Assembly: GCF_002078015.1 (NCBI RefSeq)
Contig: NZ_LWBP01000190.1
Coordinates: forward strand, 41,125-105,124
Source: Niastella populi
Lineage (GTDB): Bacteria; Bacteroidota; Bacteroidia; Chitinophagales; Chitinophagaceae
DNA length: 64,000 nucleotides
Direction of reading: 5' to 3'
Shown here: one piece after another, positions 43,031 through 52,458 of the stretch
Layout of the letters: each line of letters opens with the position of its first letter
Numbering within the stretch: position 1 is the stretch's first letter
Position numbers and translations under genes: made by a program
The notes under the pieces: model-generated
Told to the model about the DNA's origin: nothing
What the model saw: only the letters and a program-made list of their open reading frames with translations
Databases searched by the model: none

Positions 43031-46000
43031 ATGAAATACCCTTTACTAGCTTTATCACTGCTTGTGATATTGAATGGCTCTGCACAGGAAATCCTGCGCC
43101 CCGTTCAGTTAAAAAGCGGTTCCCTTACAAAAACCAGCAATCTCCGGAACGACTTACACCTTACCGACTCATTGGTCAAATACCGTTTCAGGAACAAGTT
43201 CTATACACTCATACAATTCAACCAACTCCCCGATGTAGCTGAACGTCAGGCGCTGGCCAAAGAAGGCATTGTGTTGTATGATTACATTCCCGACAACACC
43301 TTTCTCGCCGAAATAAACGACCGGTTATCACCAGGCCAGTTGAAAAGGAATACTATCAGCGGCGTTTATACGCTGAATACAAAAGCTAAAATTGCACCTG
43401 CGCTTAAACAACAGTTAAGCGCCCATTCGCAGGATCCCGATAAACTCATTGCAGTCAGCTTTTACGGCAGCATCGATAAAACAGCCGTAATTACAGCATT
43501 AAAGCAGGCAGGCGCACAGATCGTTGACACCAAAATTCAACCGGCGCATGTGGTGTTCATCAGCGCCAATGAAAGCGATATTGAAGAAATTGCCGCATTG
43601 CCATTCGTAGCGTATATCAGCAGCCAGCAAATGAAACCGGTGACGCTTAACTATAGCAACCGGGCGGCGCATTCCATAAATGCAATAGCCGCTACCGCCG
43701 GCCGCAATCTGCAGGGCAGTAATGTAGTGCTCGGCCATGGCGATAACGGGGATGTAAACTTTCATCTCGATCTCTCTGGCCGCCTGATCAACCGTAACCC
43801 GGCTCCAGCCGCTGCGCACGGCACAGCTACCATGGGCACTATGGGCGGCGGCGGCATCATAAATCAGAAGATCAAAGGCATGGCCCCCCGGGCTACGCTT
43901 ATCAGCCAGTACTTCAGCGACATTCTCGTAAATACCCCGTACTATGTGGCCGATTATGACATGGTGATCACCAACAACTCCTATCACTCCGCCGCCAATG
44001 GTTGTGCCGGAGAGGGCGATTATGATGTATTAAGCAATTACGTTGATGCGCAAATGAACAACGACCTTAGTTTATTGCATGTGTTCGCATCGGGCAACGA
44101 CGGCGCACTAACCTGTTCGCCCTACCCCGGCGCATTTGCCACCATTAAATCGGGCTTTCAAACAGGTAAGAACGTACTTACCGTTGGCAATGTCGACAAC
44201 CTGAGCAACTATGCCATTCTCAACACTTCAAGCCGCGGCCCGGTAGACGATGGCCGGTTGAAACCCGAGATCGTGGCCGGCGGTTCGGCCATTACGTCTT
44301 CAGTGCCGGTAAACGGTTACTCTACCCTGTGGGGAACAAGTATGTCGGCCCCGGCAGTATCGGGCGCACTTGGACTGATGTATGAACGCTACCGCCAGTT
44401 AAACGGCGGCGCCAACCCAACTGCGGCACTCATAAAGGCTGTAGCCTGTAATACGGCCGATGATCTTGGCAATGCCGGCCCCGACTTCACTTATGGTTTT
44501 GGCAACCTGAACGCACTTAATGCCGTTGAAGCGCTCGAGAATAATACTTATTTCAATGGCGTCGTAAACAACGGCGGTTCGCAGAACTTTAATATCAGCG
44601 GCGTACCGGCAGGCACGAAACAAATAAAGATCATGCTGTACTGGAACGACCCTGCAGGCACGCCCTATGCAGCTACAACCCTTGTAAACAACCTTAACCT
44701 CACCGTAACCGCACCCGATGCCTCCGTTCATAATCCTTTGATCCTCGATCCTTCGGTTAGCAACGTAAACAACGTAGCCGTGGAGGGTGTCGACAACCGG
44801 AATAATATAGAGCAGGTAGTGATCAACAATCCACCGGCCGGCAACTTTACCGTAACGGTATCGGGCGCCGCCGTGCCCCAGGGCCCGCAGGATTTTGTTG
44901 TTGCCTACCAGGTAATTGCTCCCGCCGTTCAGGTAACTTATCCTTACGGAGAAGATACCTGGGTGCCCGGCGAAACGGAGATCATTCGCTGGAGCGCAAC
45001 CGATGACAATACCAACCCATTCACTATTGAATACTCCATCGACAATGGAAGCAACTGGACGGTTATCGCCAACAACGTTGCCGCCAACCTGCGAACGTAT
45101 ACTTTTACAACCCCCAACACACCCACCGTTTCAGCGCTTGTTCGGGTAAGCCGCAACGGTACCGGGTATACAGACGTAAGCAATTACACCTTCACTATAC
45201 TTGCCCTGCCGGCCGTTACTTTGACCAATACCTGTGCCGGTTATGTGAACCTTAGTTGGGCAGCCATCACCGGCGCTACCAGCTACGATGTCATGATGTA
45301 TAAGGGTAACGATATGAGTGTTGTTGCCAATATACCCGGCACCAGCTATTTGCTGGGTGGGTTGAATAAAGACAGCATCTATTACTTTGCAGTGCGTGCT
45401 GTAATGGGCAGCACCCCGGGGCGCCGTTGCGTTGCACAATCCGTTACGCCATCGGGCGGCGCCTGCGCATCGCCAACATTCGATAACGACCTTACCACCA
45501 GCCTGCTGGTTGCCCCTGCTACCGGCCGTATGCATACCACCTCGCAACTGGCCGCAACAGCACCGCAGGTTTCTATAAAGAATATGGGAAGCACCGCGTT
45601 TTCCGGCGCGTTCGATGTCATTTACCAGGTAAATAACGGAACGCCGGTAACAGAAGCCACTTCCCAAACAATAGCAGCCGGCGCTACGTATACCCATACG
45701 TTTGCCACCACATATGATTTTTCGGCGCCGGGCACATACACCATAAAGGCCTGGGTTGATGCCACCACCGATCCTTTACATATCAACGATACCCTGGTTA
45801 CAGTGGTAAAACAACTGGCGAACGACCCCATTCTGTTAACGCCGTCCTTTACGGAAGGTTTTGAAAGCGCTGCCGCAAATGCCTATACCAACGGCACCCG
45901 CGGGTTCGATGGCCTCGACCGCGCCGATTTCTTTTCACACAGCACCAACGGCCGGGTACGCACATTCGTAAATACGGGATTTGCCCGAACCGGCAACCGC

Positions 46001-48334
46001 GCAGCCACCCTCGACCAGATCGCCAATCTGGGCATTATATCAACAGACAGCCTTATTACCACATTCAACCTCGGCGCTTATAGCCCCACCGATCAAATAT
46101 GGCTGTCGTTCTATTTCAGGAACCAGGGAATTGACTTCTCTGCTGGTAACAACCGGGTGTACATCAGGGGAAGTGAAACAGGCGCCTGGATACCTGTATA
46201 TACATTGCCCACAAACACAGCCGATTTCGGTGTGTACCGTGCCGCCACACCGGTTAACATCACCGAAACACTGGCCAACGCGGTGCCGGCACAAAGCGTA
46301 AGCAGCAGCTTCCAGGTAAAATTCTGTGAACAGGGCTACCGTTCTGCCAACTCGGTGATCGTTAATGGCAACCTCGACGATGGTTATTCTTTCGACGATA
46401 TTACCTTAACCATCACAACCGATGATGTAAGTATGATGCAACTGGTAAACCCGGCGCCAACCAATGTATGCGCGCTCACCAGTGCAGAGCCCATTACGGT
46501 ACAGGTAAAAAATTACAGCACGGGAACGCTTACCAGCGTACCCGTTTCCTACCAGATAGACAACGGCACCGTCATCACCGAAAACATTCCATCGATAAAT
46601 GCCGGCCAGGTGTTGAACTATACATTTACACAAACGGCCAACCTGGCAACGTTTAAGGAATATACCATTGCAACCTGGGTGAATTACGCTACCGACAGTT
46701 ACCGGGTGAACGATACTGTTACCAACAGCTTCCGCACATCCCCGCTCATTTCCAGCTACCCGTACCTCGAAAGTTTTGAAAGCAGTGAAGGCAACTGGTA
46801 TACCGGCGGACTGAACAGCAGCTGGGAATGGGGAACACCGGCAGCGTCTGTCATCAACAAAGCCGCCAACGGCACAAACGCCTGGGTTACCAACCTTACA
46901 GGCAATCACAACAACAATGAATTATCATACCTGTATTCACCCTGTTTCGACCTGAGCGAATTGACACAACCGGTGCTTTCGTTCAGTCATATCTTCAGAA
47001 TGGAAGATAATTGCAACTGCGATTTCCATTGGGCCGAATACAGCACCGATGGCACCAACTGGTACAAACTGGGCACAACAAGCGGTGGTACCAACTGGTA
47101 CGACAACCCGTTGTACCAGGCCTGGAAGATCTCCAACACCCGCTGGCATGTAAGCAGCTTCGATGTGCCTGTGAATACAAGCAAAGTGCGCTTCAGGATC
47201 GTTATGTATGGCGACCCCGGCGTTACCTACGAAGGCGTGGGCATCGATGACATTCATGTATTTGACAAGGCAGCCATTTATACCGGCGCCAACATCACCG
47301 GCGGCCTGGCGCAAACGGTGAGCGGCAACAACTGGATCCATTTCAACTCAGGCGGCAACCGGGTGGCATCTATCAATCCGCACGGACAAAACCTTGGCAA
47401 TACCGATGTTAGCGTTTACATAAACCCCACTATAGTTCGTAATGATGGTACGCAGTATTACCTCGACAGGAACATTGTGATCAGGCCTGCCAATGCCCCA
47501 TCGGGCGCAGTAAGTGTTCGCTTTTACTTCACAAACACCGAAGTAAATAACATGTTGAACGAAACAAGTTGTGGAACCTGCAGCAATCTTACCGGTGCAT
47601 ATGAGGCAGGTATCACGAAATACAACGGCCCACCGGCTGAAGAGAACGGTACTATTGCCGACAACGTTAGCGGTTTGCTTAGTTTCATTACGCCGGCTAA
47701 CGTTGATATAATACCGTACGACAATGGTTATTATGCCGAATACCAGGTAACCAGCTTCTCCGAGTTCTGGATCAACAGCGGCGGCCCCGGTCAAAACCAG
47801 CCATTGCCACTTGTGCTGGGCTTATTCACCGTAACAAAAAATAATGCAACAGCCCTGTTACATTGGACCACCCTGCAGGAAACCAATACCGCTGAATTCA
47901 TTATTGAAAGAAGCACCGATGGCGTACATTACGAGATCATAGGATCGGTAACCGCCGGCGGTAATACCACTACGGAAAGCAAATACCAGTTCACCGATAA
48001 ACAAATGGCAGCCGGCATCAATTACTATCGCATAAAAACGGTTGATAAAGATGCGAAGTACAGCTGGTCGCCGGTTCGTTCGGTAAATAATTCAGATAAC
48101 GATTTCACCATCAGCGTGCTGCCCAATCCGGTAACAAAAGGCGTGGTGTATATCAATACCTCAGTGAACTGTAACCGCATCGAGCTGCGCGATGTAACGG
48201 GCCGCCTGGTAAAAACCGTGAATGTGAAAGGCACCCATAACCCATTGCAAGTTGGGGAATTGAAGAAAGGAATGTATTTCGTAACGGTTATTACCGACAA
48301 TGGCGATAAAGTAGAAAAAATAGTTATTCAATAA
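43031..48334 (+). CDS. giant S8 subtilisin-like serine peptidase with type A T9SS sorting domain
   Basis: A 1767-residue secreted protease. Signal peptide (MKYPLLALSLLVILNGSAQ) and an inhibitor-like propeptide precede the S8 domain, with catalytic Asp near 236 (LGHGDNGDVNFH), His near 262 (AAAHGTATMGTMGG) and Ser near 437 (GTSMSAPAVSGALGLM). After it come a P-domain-like beta-sandwich (about 510-630), a fibronectin III-like domain (about 730-790), CARDB-like repeats (DDVSMMQLVNPAPTNVCAL region and earlier), a MAM/jelly-roll-like part near 1250-1420, and a type A sorting domain ending LKKGMYFVTVITDNG. The protein should be secreted by T9SS and act on extracellular proteins. Confidence 0.92.
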   Translation: MKYPLLALSLLVILNGSAQEILRPVQLKSGSLTKTSNLRNDLHLTDSLVKYRFRNKFYTLIQFNQLPDVAERQALAKEGIVLYDYIPDNTFLAEINDRLSPGQLKRNTISGVYTLNTKAKIAPALKQQLSAHSQDPDKLIAVSFYGSIDKTAVITALKQAGAQIVDTKIQPAHVVFISANESDIEEIAALPFVAYISSQQMKPVTLNYSNRAAHSINAIAATAGRNLQGSNVVLGHGDNGDVNFHLDLSGRLINRNPAPAAAHGTATMGTMGGGGIINQKIKGMAPRATLISQYFSDILVNTPYYVADYDMVITNNSYHSAANGCAGEGDYDVLSNYVDAQMNNDLSLLHVFASGNDGALTCSPYPGAFATIKSGFQTGKNVLTVGNVDNLSNYAILNTSSRGPVDDGRLKPEIVAGGSAITSSVPVNGYSTLWGTSMSAPAVSGALGLMYERYRQLNGGANPTAALIKAVACNTADDLGNAGPDFTYGFGNLNALNAVEALENNTYFNGVVNNGGSQNFNISGVPAGTKQIKIMLYWNDPAGTPYAATTLVNNLNLTVTAPDASVHNPLILDPSVSNVNNVAVEGVDNRNNIEQVVINNPPAGNFTVTVSGAAVPQGPQDFVVAYQVIAPAVQVTYPYGEDTWVPGETEIIRWSATDDNTNPFTIEYSIDNGSNWTVIANNVAANLRTYTFTTPNTPTVSALVRVSRNGTGYTDVSNYTFTILALPAVTLTNTCAGYVNLSWAAITGATSYDVMMYKGNDMSVVANIPGTSYLLGGLNKDSIYYFAVRAVMGSTPGRRCVAQSVTPSGGACASPTFDNDLTTSLLVAPATGRMHTTSQLAATAPQVSIKNMGSTAFSGAFDVIYQVNNGTPVTEATSQTIAAGATYTHTFATTYDFSAPGTYTIKAWVDATTDPLHINDTLVTVVKQLANDPILLTPSFTEGFESAAANAYTNGTRGFDGLDRADFFSHSTNGRVRTFVNTGFARTGNRAATLDQIANLGIISTDSLITTFNLGAYSPTDQIWLSFYFRNQGIDFSAGNNRVYIRGSETGAWIPVYTLPTNTADFGVYRAATPVNITETLANAVPAQSVSSSFQVKFCEQGYRSANSVIVNGNLDDGYSFDDITLTITTDDVSMMQLVNPAPTNVCALTSAEPITVQVKNYSTGTLTSVPVSYQIDNGTVITENIPSINAGQVLNYTFTQTANLATFKEYTIATWVNYATDSYRVNDTVTNSFRTSPLISSYPYLESFESSEGNWYTGGLNSSWEWGTPAASVINKAANGTNAWVTNLTGNHNNNELSYLYSPCFDLSELTQPVLSFSHIFRMEDNCNCDFHWAEYSTDGTNWYKLGTTSGGTNWYDNPLYQAWKISNTRWHVSSFDVPVNTSKVRFRIVMYGDPGVTYEGVGIDDIHVFDKAAIYTGANITGGLAQTVSGNNWIHFNSGGNRVASINPHGQNLGNTDVSVYINPTIVRNDGTQYYLDRNIVIRPANAPSGAVSVRFYFTNTEVNNMLNETSCGTCSNLTGAYEAGITKYNGPPAEENGTIADNVSGLLSFITPANVDIIPYDNGYYAEYQVTSFSEFWINSGGPGQNQPLPLVLGLFTVTKNNATALLHWTTLQETNTAEFIIERSTDGVHYEIIGSVTAGGNTTTESKYQFTDKQMAAGINYYRIKTVDKDAKYSWSPVRSVNNSDNDFTISVLPNPVTKGVVYINTSVNCNRIELRDVTGRLVKTVNVKGTHNPLQVGELKKGMYFVTVITDNGDKVEKIVIQ

Positions 48335-48338
48335 GGTA

Positions 48339-48373
48339 ACTTAAGACGTAAGAAATACGAAGTTAGAAATGCA
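48339..48373. repeat. short heptamer array after the S8 peptidase gene
   Basis: Five 7-base units of the form A(C/A)(T/G)TAAG, more degenerate at the end, begin 5 bases after the stop and run to the terminator. The core is like the reverse complement of the array near rel. Confidence 0.45.
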
Positions 48374-48409
48374 AGGTGCCACACTTTCACAAGGTGGCAC
48401 CTTTCTTTT
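48373..48409 (+). terminator. terminator after the S8 peptidase gene
   Basis: A 10-base perfect stem (48373-48382 with 48394-48403), 11-base loop, followed by TCTTTTA. Confidence 0.78.
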
Positions 48410-48455
48410 ACATATCCCATTCTGCCAACCAGGTGATACCGACCTCTTAACCCCT

Positions 48456-48543
48456 GTCAACTCGTCAACCTGTCAACCTGTTACCTCGTCAACTCGTCAA
48501 CTCGTTAACAAGTCAACTCGTCAACAAGTCAACCCGTCAACTT
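48456..48543. repeat. 11-unit octamer array, unit GTCAACNN, upstream of DMT transporter
   Basis: Eleven units of eight bases with no insertion or deletion. GTCAAC is fixed in nine of eleven; the last two bases vary (TC, CT, AA, CC, TT). It ends 22 bases before the -7 box of the next gene. The longest octamer array of the window. Confidence 0.9.
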
Positions 48544-48565
48544 CCCCCATTTCACCGCTTAGAAC

Positions 48566-48573
48566 TATTTTTG
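48566..48573 (+). promoter_or_regulatory. -7 box of the DMT transporter gene
   Basis: TATTTTTG is an exact TAnnTTTG match, 13 bases before the TTG start, so the leader would be only a few bases. Confidence 0.5.
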
Positions 48574-48586
48574 CCAAAAAAATTCA

Positions 48587-49495
48587 TTGAAGCAGCAAGG
48601 GGATTCTACGAACAACCAAAAAACGGCAGGCTGGTTATGGTTTTTGACAGGGATAGGGTTTTCGATACTATGGCCCTCCGCTGCAGTGGCCACCAAATTC
48701 GGTTTGCAGGTAGCCCAACCATTTGTGATCTGTATCGTACGATTTTTTGTTGCCGGTTTATTGATGCTTTTGATTTCGCACGGCATCCTGCGCAAACGCC
48801 TTCCGCAAAAAAACGAATGGAAACAACTGGCCATCTATGGTTTGTTGAACATTTCATTGTACCTGGGCCTGTATGTACTGGCCATGCGAAATGTATCGGC
48901 CGGTTTGGGATCACTCGCCATTGCCACCAACCCGGTATTGTTCAGCCTCATGAATGCGCTGATCTTCGGTAAACGATTACGCACCATTACCGTGGTAAGC
49001 CTTATTCTTTGCATGGGCGGTGTATTGCTGGCCGCCTGGCCTTTGTTTAAGAACAGTTATGCCACCCCCGGCGGCATCGCATTGCTGCTATTCTGCATGG
49101 TTATTTATTCGGCCGGTATCATTTACTTCTCGAAGCAAAACTGGGAGAACATGCACATTCTCACCATCAATGGCTGGCAAACTTTACTGGGCGGATTGTT
49201 TCTGTTACCATTTGCCATTGCCACCTACGACAGCAGTAAAAACGCATGGGGATTCCAAATGCTTGCGCCCATTCTGTGGCTGGCCATTCCGGTATCTATC
49301 ATTGGTGTGCAGTTATGGCTATACCTGCTGAAAGACAATGCGGTAAAAGCCTCTTTCTGGCTGTTCCTCTGCCCTGTTTTCGGCTTTATCATAGCATCCG
49401 TAATGGTGCAGGAACCCATCGGCCTTTTTACCATTATCGGCATGCTATTGACTTTAGCAGGACTGTACCTGGTGCAAAAATATAAATCGGAATGA
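48587..49495 (+). CDS. EamA/DMT family transporter
   Basis: A 302-residue inner-membrane transporter of the drug/metabolite transporter superfamily with ten predicted helices in two EamA repeats. The first repeat covers about residues 16-150 (ATKFGLQVAQPFVICIVRFF, LGLYVLAMRNVSAGLGSLAI), the second about 160-298 (PVFGFIIASVMVQEPIGLF). The substrate cannot be read from sequence; relatives export amino acids or metabolites. The start is TTG at 48587; no ATG is in frame before the first helix. Confidence 0.88.
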   Translation: MKQQGDSTNNQKTAGWLWFLTGIGFSILWPSAAVATKFGLQVAQPFVICIVRFFVAGLLMLLISHGILRKRLPQKNEWKQLAIYGLLNISLYLGLYVLAMRNVSAGLGSLAIATNPVLFSLMNALIFGKRLRTITVVSLILCMGGVLLAAWPLFKNSYATPGGIALLLFCMVIYSAGIIYFSKQNWENMHILTINGWQTLLGGLFLLPFAIATYDSSKNAWGFQMLAPILWLAIPVSIIGVQLWLYLLKDNAVKASFWLFLCPVFGFIIASVMVQEPIGLFTIIGMLLTLAGLYLVQKYKSE

Positions 49496-49646
49496 TCTTT
49501 CCCTTTTGCTATTCGCTATACAAAATAGCTATCAGATTGATGCACAAAGGGTTTGTTTTCTCCCCCTTTAGGGGGCGGGGAGATTTCCGCATTGCGTAAA
49601 TGAGGTTTTCCAAATCCGTAAGCCGAAATGCCGCCCAAAATTGAAC

Positions 49647-49669
49647 TTTGCGCAAATTCTTTGCGCAAA
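49647..49669 (+). promoter_or_regulatory. two TTTGCGCAAA palindromes before the TonB receptor gene
   Basis: The perfect 10-base palindrome TTTGCGCAAA occurs at 49647-49656 and again at 49660-49669, centres 13 bases apart, the second ending one base before the ATG. This could be an operator for a dimeric regulator that blocks transcription or translation, or a hairpin at the start codon. It does not resemble a classical Fur box. Confidence 0.5.
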
Positions 49670-49670
49670 A

Positions 49671-52151
49671 ATGAAAGGCACTTATACGCTCGCACTGTTT
49701 TTACTTGTTACGTTTAATGCAATTGGCCAGGTGGCAACCCTGAAAGGCAACGTCAAAAACGAAAAAGGCGATACACTCACTTCCGTTTCAATATTCATCA
49801 AAGGGAAAAAGATCGGCACCGTAACAACGGCAACCGGTGCGTATGAACTGGTAAACCTGAAACCGGGTTCCTATACCATTCATGCATCATTGATCGGTTA
49901 TGAGGTGGGTACCCAAAAGATCACCCTCGAAGCAGGCGATAACCAAACGCTCGATTTTATTCTGAAAGAAACAACCTATGAGCTGCAGCAGGTTGAGATC
50001 ACCGGCCGCCGCGAATCGGGATACAAAAATACCAACTCCTTCATCGGTTCCAAAACAGCTACGCCCCTTAAAGATGTTCCCCAGGCAGTAAGTTACGTTA
50101 CCAAAGAGCTGATGCAGGACCAGGCCGCTGCCCGCGTAGGCGATGTGGTAAAGAACTTCAGCGGCGTAAACCAGTTCACCTCTAATAACGATATTGCCAT
50201 CAGAGGTTTCCGCATTTTCGCCGGCAATGGCACCATGCTGGTAAATGGTTTGCGGGCAAACGCATCCTTCTGGAAACAACCACCGGCAAACTACCTCGAA
50301 AGAGTGGAAGTGATCAAAGGCCCCGTATCAGCTCTTTTTGGAAATGCATCACCCGGCGGAACCATCAACAGGGTTACCAAGAAGCCGCTCGATCAGCCAA
50401 AGAAATCCATCTCATTCATAACCGGCAGCTACAATACTTTCAGGGCGCTGGCAGATGTTACCGGCCCCATGAACGAAAGCAAAACCCTGTTGTACCGGCT
50501 GAACATCGCTTATGAAAATTCACAATCGTTCCGCGATCTGCAGTTCGAAAAGAACATTGTAATAGCACCATCGATCAGCTTTCTGCCAAACGACAAAACA
50601 AGATTGAACTTCGACCTGGTGTACAACAAATCAAACAGCCGGGTCGACCGTGGCCAGTCAGCCTTCTTCAATGACCTGTATTCAACACCTGTTTCGCTTT
50701 CGCTGAATGCGGTGAACGATTACCTGAACGAAGAGCAGTATAATATCACCACATCACTGACACACAATTTCACCAGCAATACGTCATTCAATATCGCTTA
50801 CCTCCGCACCAGCTATACCGAGGATCTGTTCGAGCACAGAAGCAACAACACCTATATGAAAAACGCGCTGGGCGAGAATGTATCCTTCCTGGTAGAGCGC
50901 CAGGTGTTCGACAGGGATTCAAGAGAGTTCAGCGATAATCTCTCTACATATTTCACCCATAACATGAACACAGGCGTTCTTGCCCATAAGATCGTTGTGG
51001 GGTACGATTATGCGCAAAGCAAACTGCCCGTTGGCGCCGCACAGCTTACCGCCAGCGGCTATCTTAAAAAAGATGGTACAACAGGCAGCTACCGCGCGGC
51101 CGACTCGGCCAAATTCGTAATGCAGCGTTATACTACCAAATACAATGGCGCCGACACGGTTATCTACGGGCCCAAACCCAACGTAACCACTTACGACCTT
51201 ACCCTTAACGAGCACAAAAAGGAAGACGTTACGAAGTATGTATACCTTCCGGCCGTTAACGACGCCACCCTGCCAAAACTGAACTACCTGCATGGCGCCT
51301 ATATCCAGGACCAGATAAAGTTCGGCAGGTTGCAGGCCCTGTTAGGTTTACGTTTTGAGTGGTTTGTTGACAGAGCGTATTACACAACCGCCAGGGAAAA
51401 GAAAGTTACCCAAACCGCTGTGTTGCCACGCCTCGGCCTGGTGTACGAGATTAACCGGAATATAAACGCCTATGCGTTGTATACACAGGGCTACAATCCG
51501 CAGGCAGCCACCGTACAATCCCCCACCTCGGGCGGTCCGTTCGACCCGCTGGAAAGCAAGATGTATGAAGTGGGTTTCAAATCAGAATGGTTCCACAAAC
51601 GGTTGTCACTCACCACTTCGGTGTACCAGATAGAACAGGTCAATGCATTATATGCGGCCCCGGCTCCGGCCCCGGTCGACAGCATGATACAGATGGGTAA
51701 AGAAGAATCGAAAGGGTTTGAATTTGAAGTGGTAGGACAGGTCACCGACAACTGGAACGTAGTGCTGAACTACGCTTATAACGATGCCAGACTACAGGAA
51801 GCCGGTGGTACCGACAAAAATTTCATTGGCCAGCAAAAACCAAATGCCCCGAGGCATATGGGTAACTTCTGGACGAAATATACGTTCAAAGGCAATGCAC
51901 TGAAGGGCCTGGGTATTGGTATTGGCGGAAATTTCGTAACCAAACGTTACCTGTCGCTCAACCAGGCGCAAACGGTTCCGGGTTACGAACTGCTGAATGC
52001 AGCCCTGTACTATAAGATCGATAAGTTCCAAATCCAGTTCAACCTGAACAATGTGTTGGATAAAACGTATTGGGTAGGCGGGTACGATTATTTACGGCTG
52101 TTTCCCGGCGCACCCCGGAACTGGCTGGCAACGGTAGCTTATACGTTTTAA
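49671..52151 (+). CDS. TonB-dependent siderophore receptor
   Basis: An outer-membrane ferric-siderophore receptor, 826 residues from the ATG at 49671. A signal peptide (MKGTYTLALFLLVTFNAIGQ) leads to a carboxypeptidase-regulatory-like domain (LKGNVKNEKGDTLTSVSIFI), as in many Bacteroidetes receptors. The plug follows with FIGSKTATPLKDVPQAVSYV, AIRGFRIFAGNGTMLVNGLR and VEVIKGPVSALFGNASPGG, family hallmarks of siderophore receptors. The 22-strand barrel has GGNFVTKRYLSLNQ and ends AYTF with a terminal Phe. A PepSY membrane protein follows downstream, a pairing that points to iron uptake and reduction. The ligand is unknown. Confidence 0.93.
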   Translation: MKGTYTLALFLLVTFNAIGQVATLKGNVKNEKGDTLTSVSIFIKGKKIGTVTTATGAYELVNLKPGSYTIHASLIGYEVGTQKITLEAGDNQTLDFILKETTYELQQVEITGRRESGYKNTNSFIGSKTATPLKDVPQAVSYVTKELMQDQAAARVGDVVKNFSGVNQFTSNNDIAIRGFRIFAGNGTMLVNGLRANASFWKQPPANYLERVEVIKGPVSALFGNASPGGTINRVTKKPLDQPKKSISFITGSYNTFRALADVTGPMNESKTLLYRLNIAYENSQSFRDLQFEKNIVIAPSISFLPNDKTRLNFDLVYNKSNSRVDRGQSAFFNDLYSTPVSLSLNAVNDYLNEEQYNITTSLTHNFTSNTSFNIAYLRTSYTEDLFEHRSNNTYMKNALGENVSFLVERQVFDRDSREFSDNLSTYFTHNMNTGVLAHKIVVGYDYAQSKLPVGAAQLTASGYLKKDGTTGSYRAADSAKFVMQRYTTKYNGADTVIYGPKPNVTTYDLTLNEHKKEDVTKYVYLPAVNDATLPKLNYLHGAYIQDQIKFGRLQALLGLRFEWFVDRAYYTTAREKKVTQTAVLPRLGLVYEINRNINAYALYTQGYNPQAATVQSPTSGGPFDPLESKMYEVGFKSEWFHKRLSLTTSVYQIEQVNALYAAPAPAPVDSMIQMGKEESKGFEFEVVGQVTDNWNVVLNYAYNDARLQEAGGTDKNFIGQQKPNAPRHMGNFWTKYTFKGNALKGLGIGIGGNFVTKRYLSLNQAQTVPGYELLNAALYYKIDKFQIQFNLNNVLDKTYWVGGYDYLRLFPGAPRNWLATVAYTF

Positions 52152-52458
52152 GCGTAATTGTCGTAAGCACAACCGCTTAGCCGGCGTTCCGCACCTTTGA
52201 TCCGGATCCGTAAAAGTTCTTTACATGAGTGTACACAGTTAGGGCTGTCTAAGGGTTTTATTTATCCCCGTCAAACAGTATGCGTATTTTTTTGCCGTTT
52301 ACGGGTTTTAGTGGACCTTTTATAGTCTTACCAAAATAGCAGCTTTATATCTGGTTGTATTCATCGGGATTCAGCCGCAGTACATCCAGATGTTAAGGCT
52401 TTGATTAGTGGGTCCCGCCATGAGGCGGGACTCTTTTTATTCTTACAATTTCCAGGCA
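52152..52458. other. 307-base gap between TonB receptor and PepSY gene
   Basis: Contains a TATTTTTTTG near 52286, a stretched -7-like box, and a very stable hairpin with a T tail ending about 20 bases before the PepSY ATG. No gene is seen. Confidence 0.55.
52412..52440 (+). terminator. strong hairpin with T tail just upstream of the PepSY gene
   Basis: A perfect 8-base GC-rich stem, GTCCCGCC with GGCGGGAC (52412-52419, 52424-52431), loop ATGA, followed by TCTTTTTATT. Full intrinsic terminator form, yet the next ATG is only 28 bases beyond the stem, too close for a separate promoter. It may be a partial terminator or attenuator inside the iron operon. Confidence 0.8.

Noticed and set aside
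45131..47794. Many minus-strand frames of 60-190 codons inside the large subtilisin-like gene
   Set aside because: Shadows of a long, GC-rich coding region; the plus-strand protein has continuous domain structure.
49560..49585. C/G-rich inverted repeat (CCCCCTTTAGGGGG) upstream of the TonB receptor as terminator
   Set aside because: The stem is short with a 4-base loop and no T run follows on the plus strand; left without a call.
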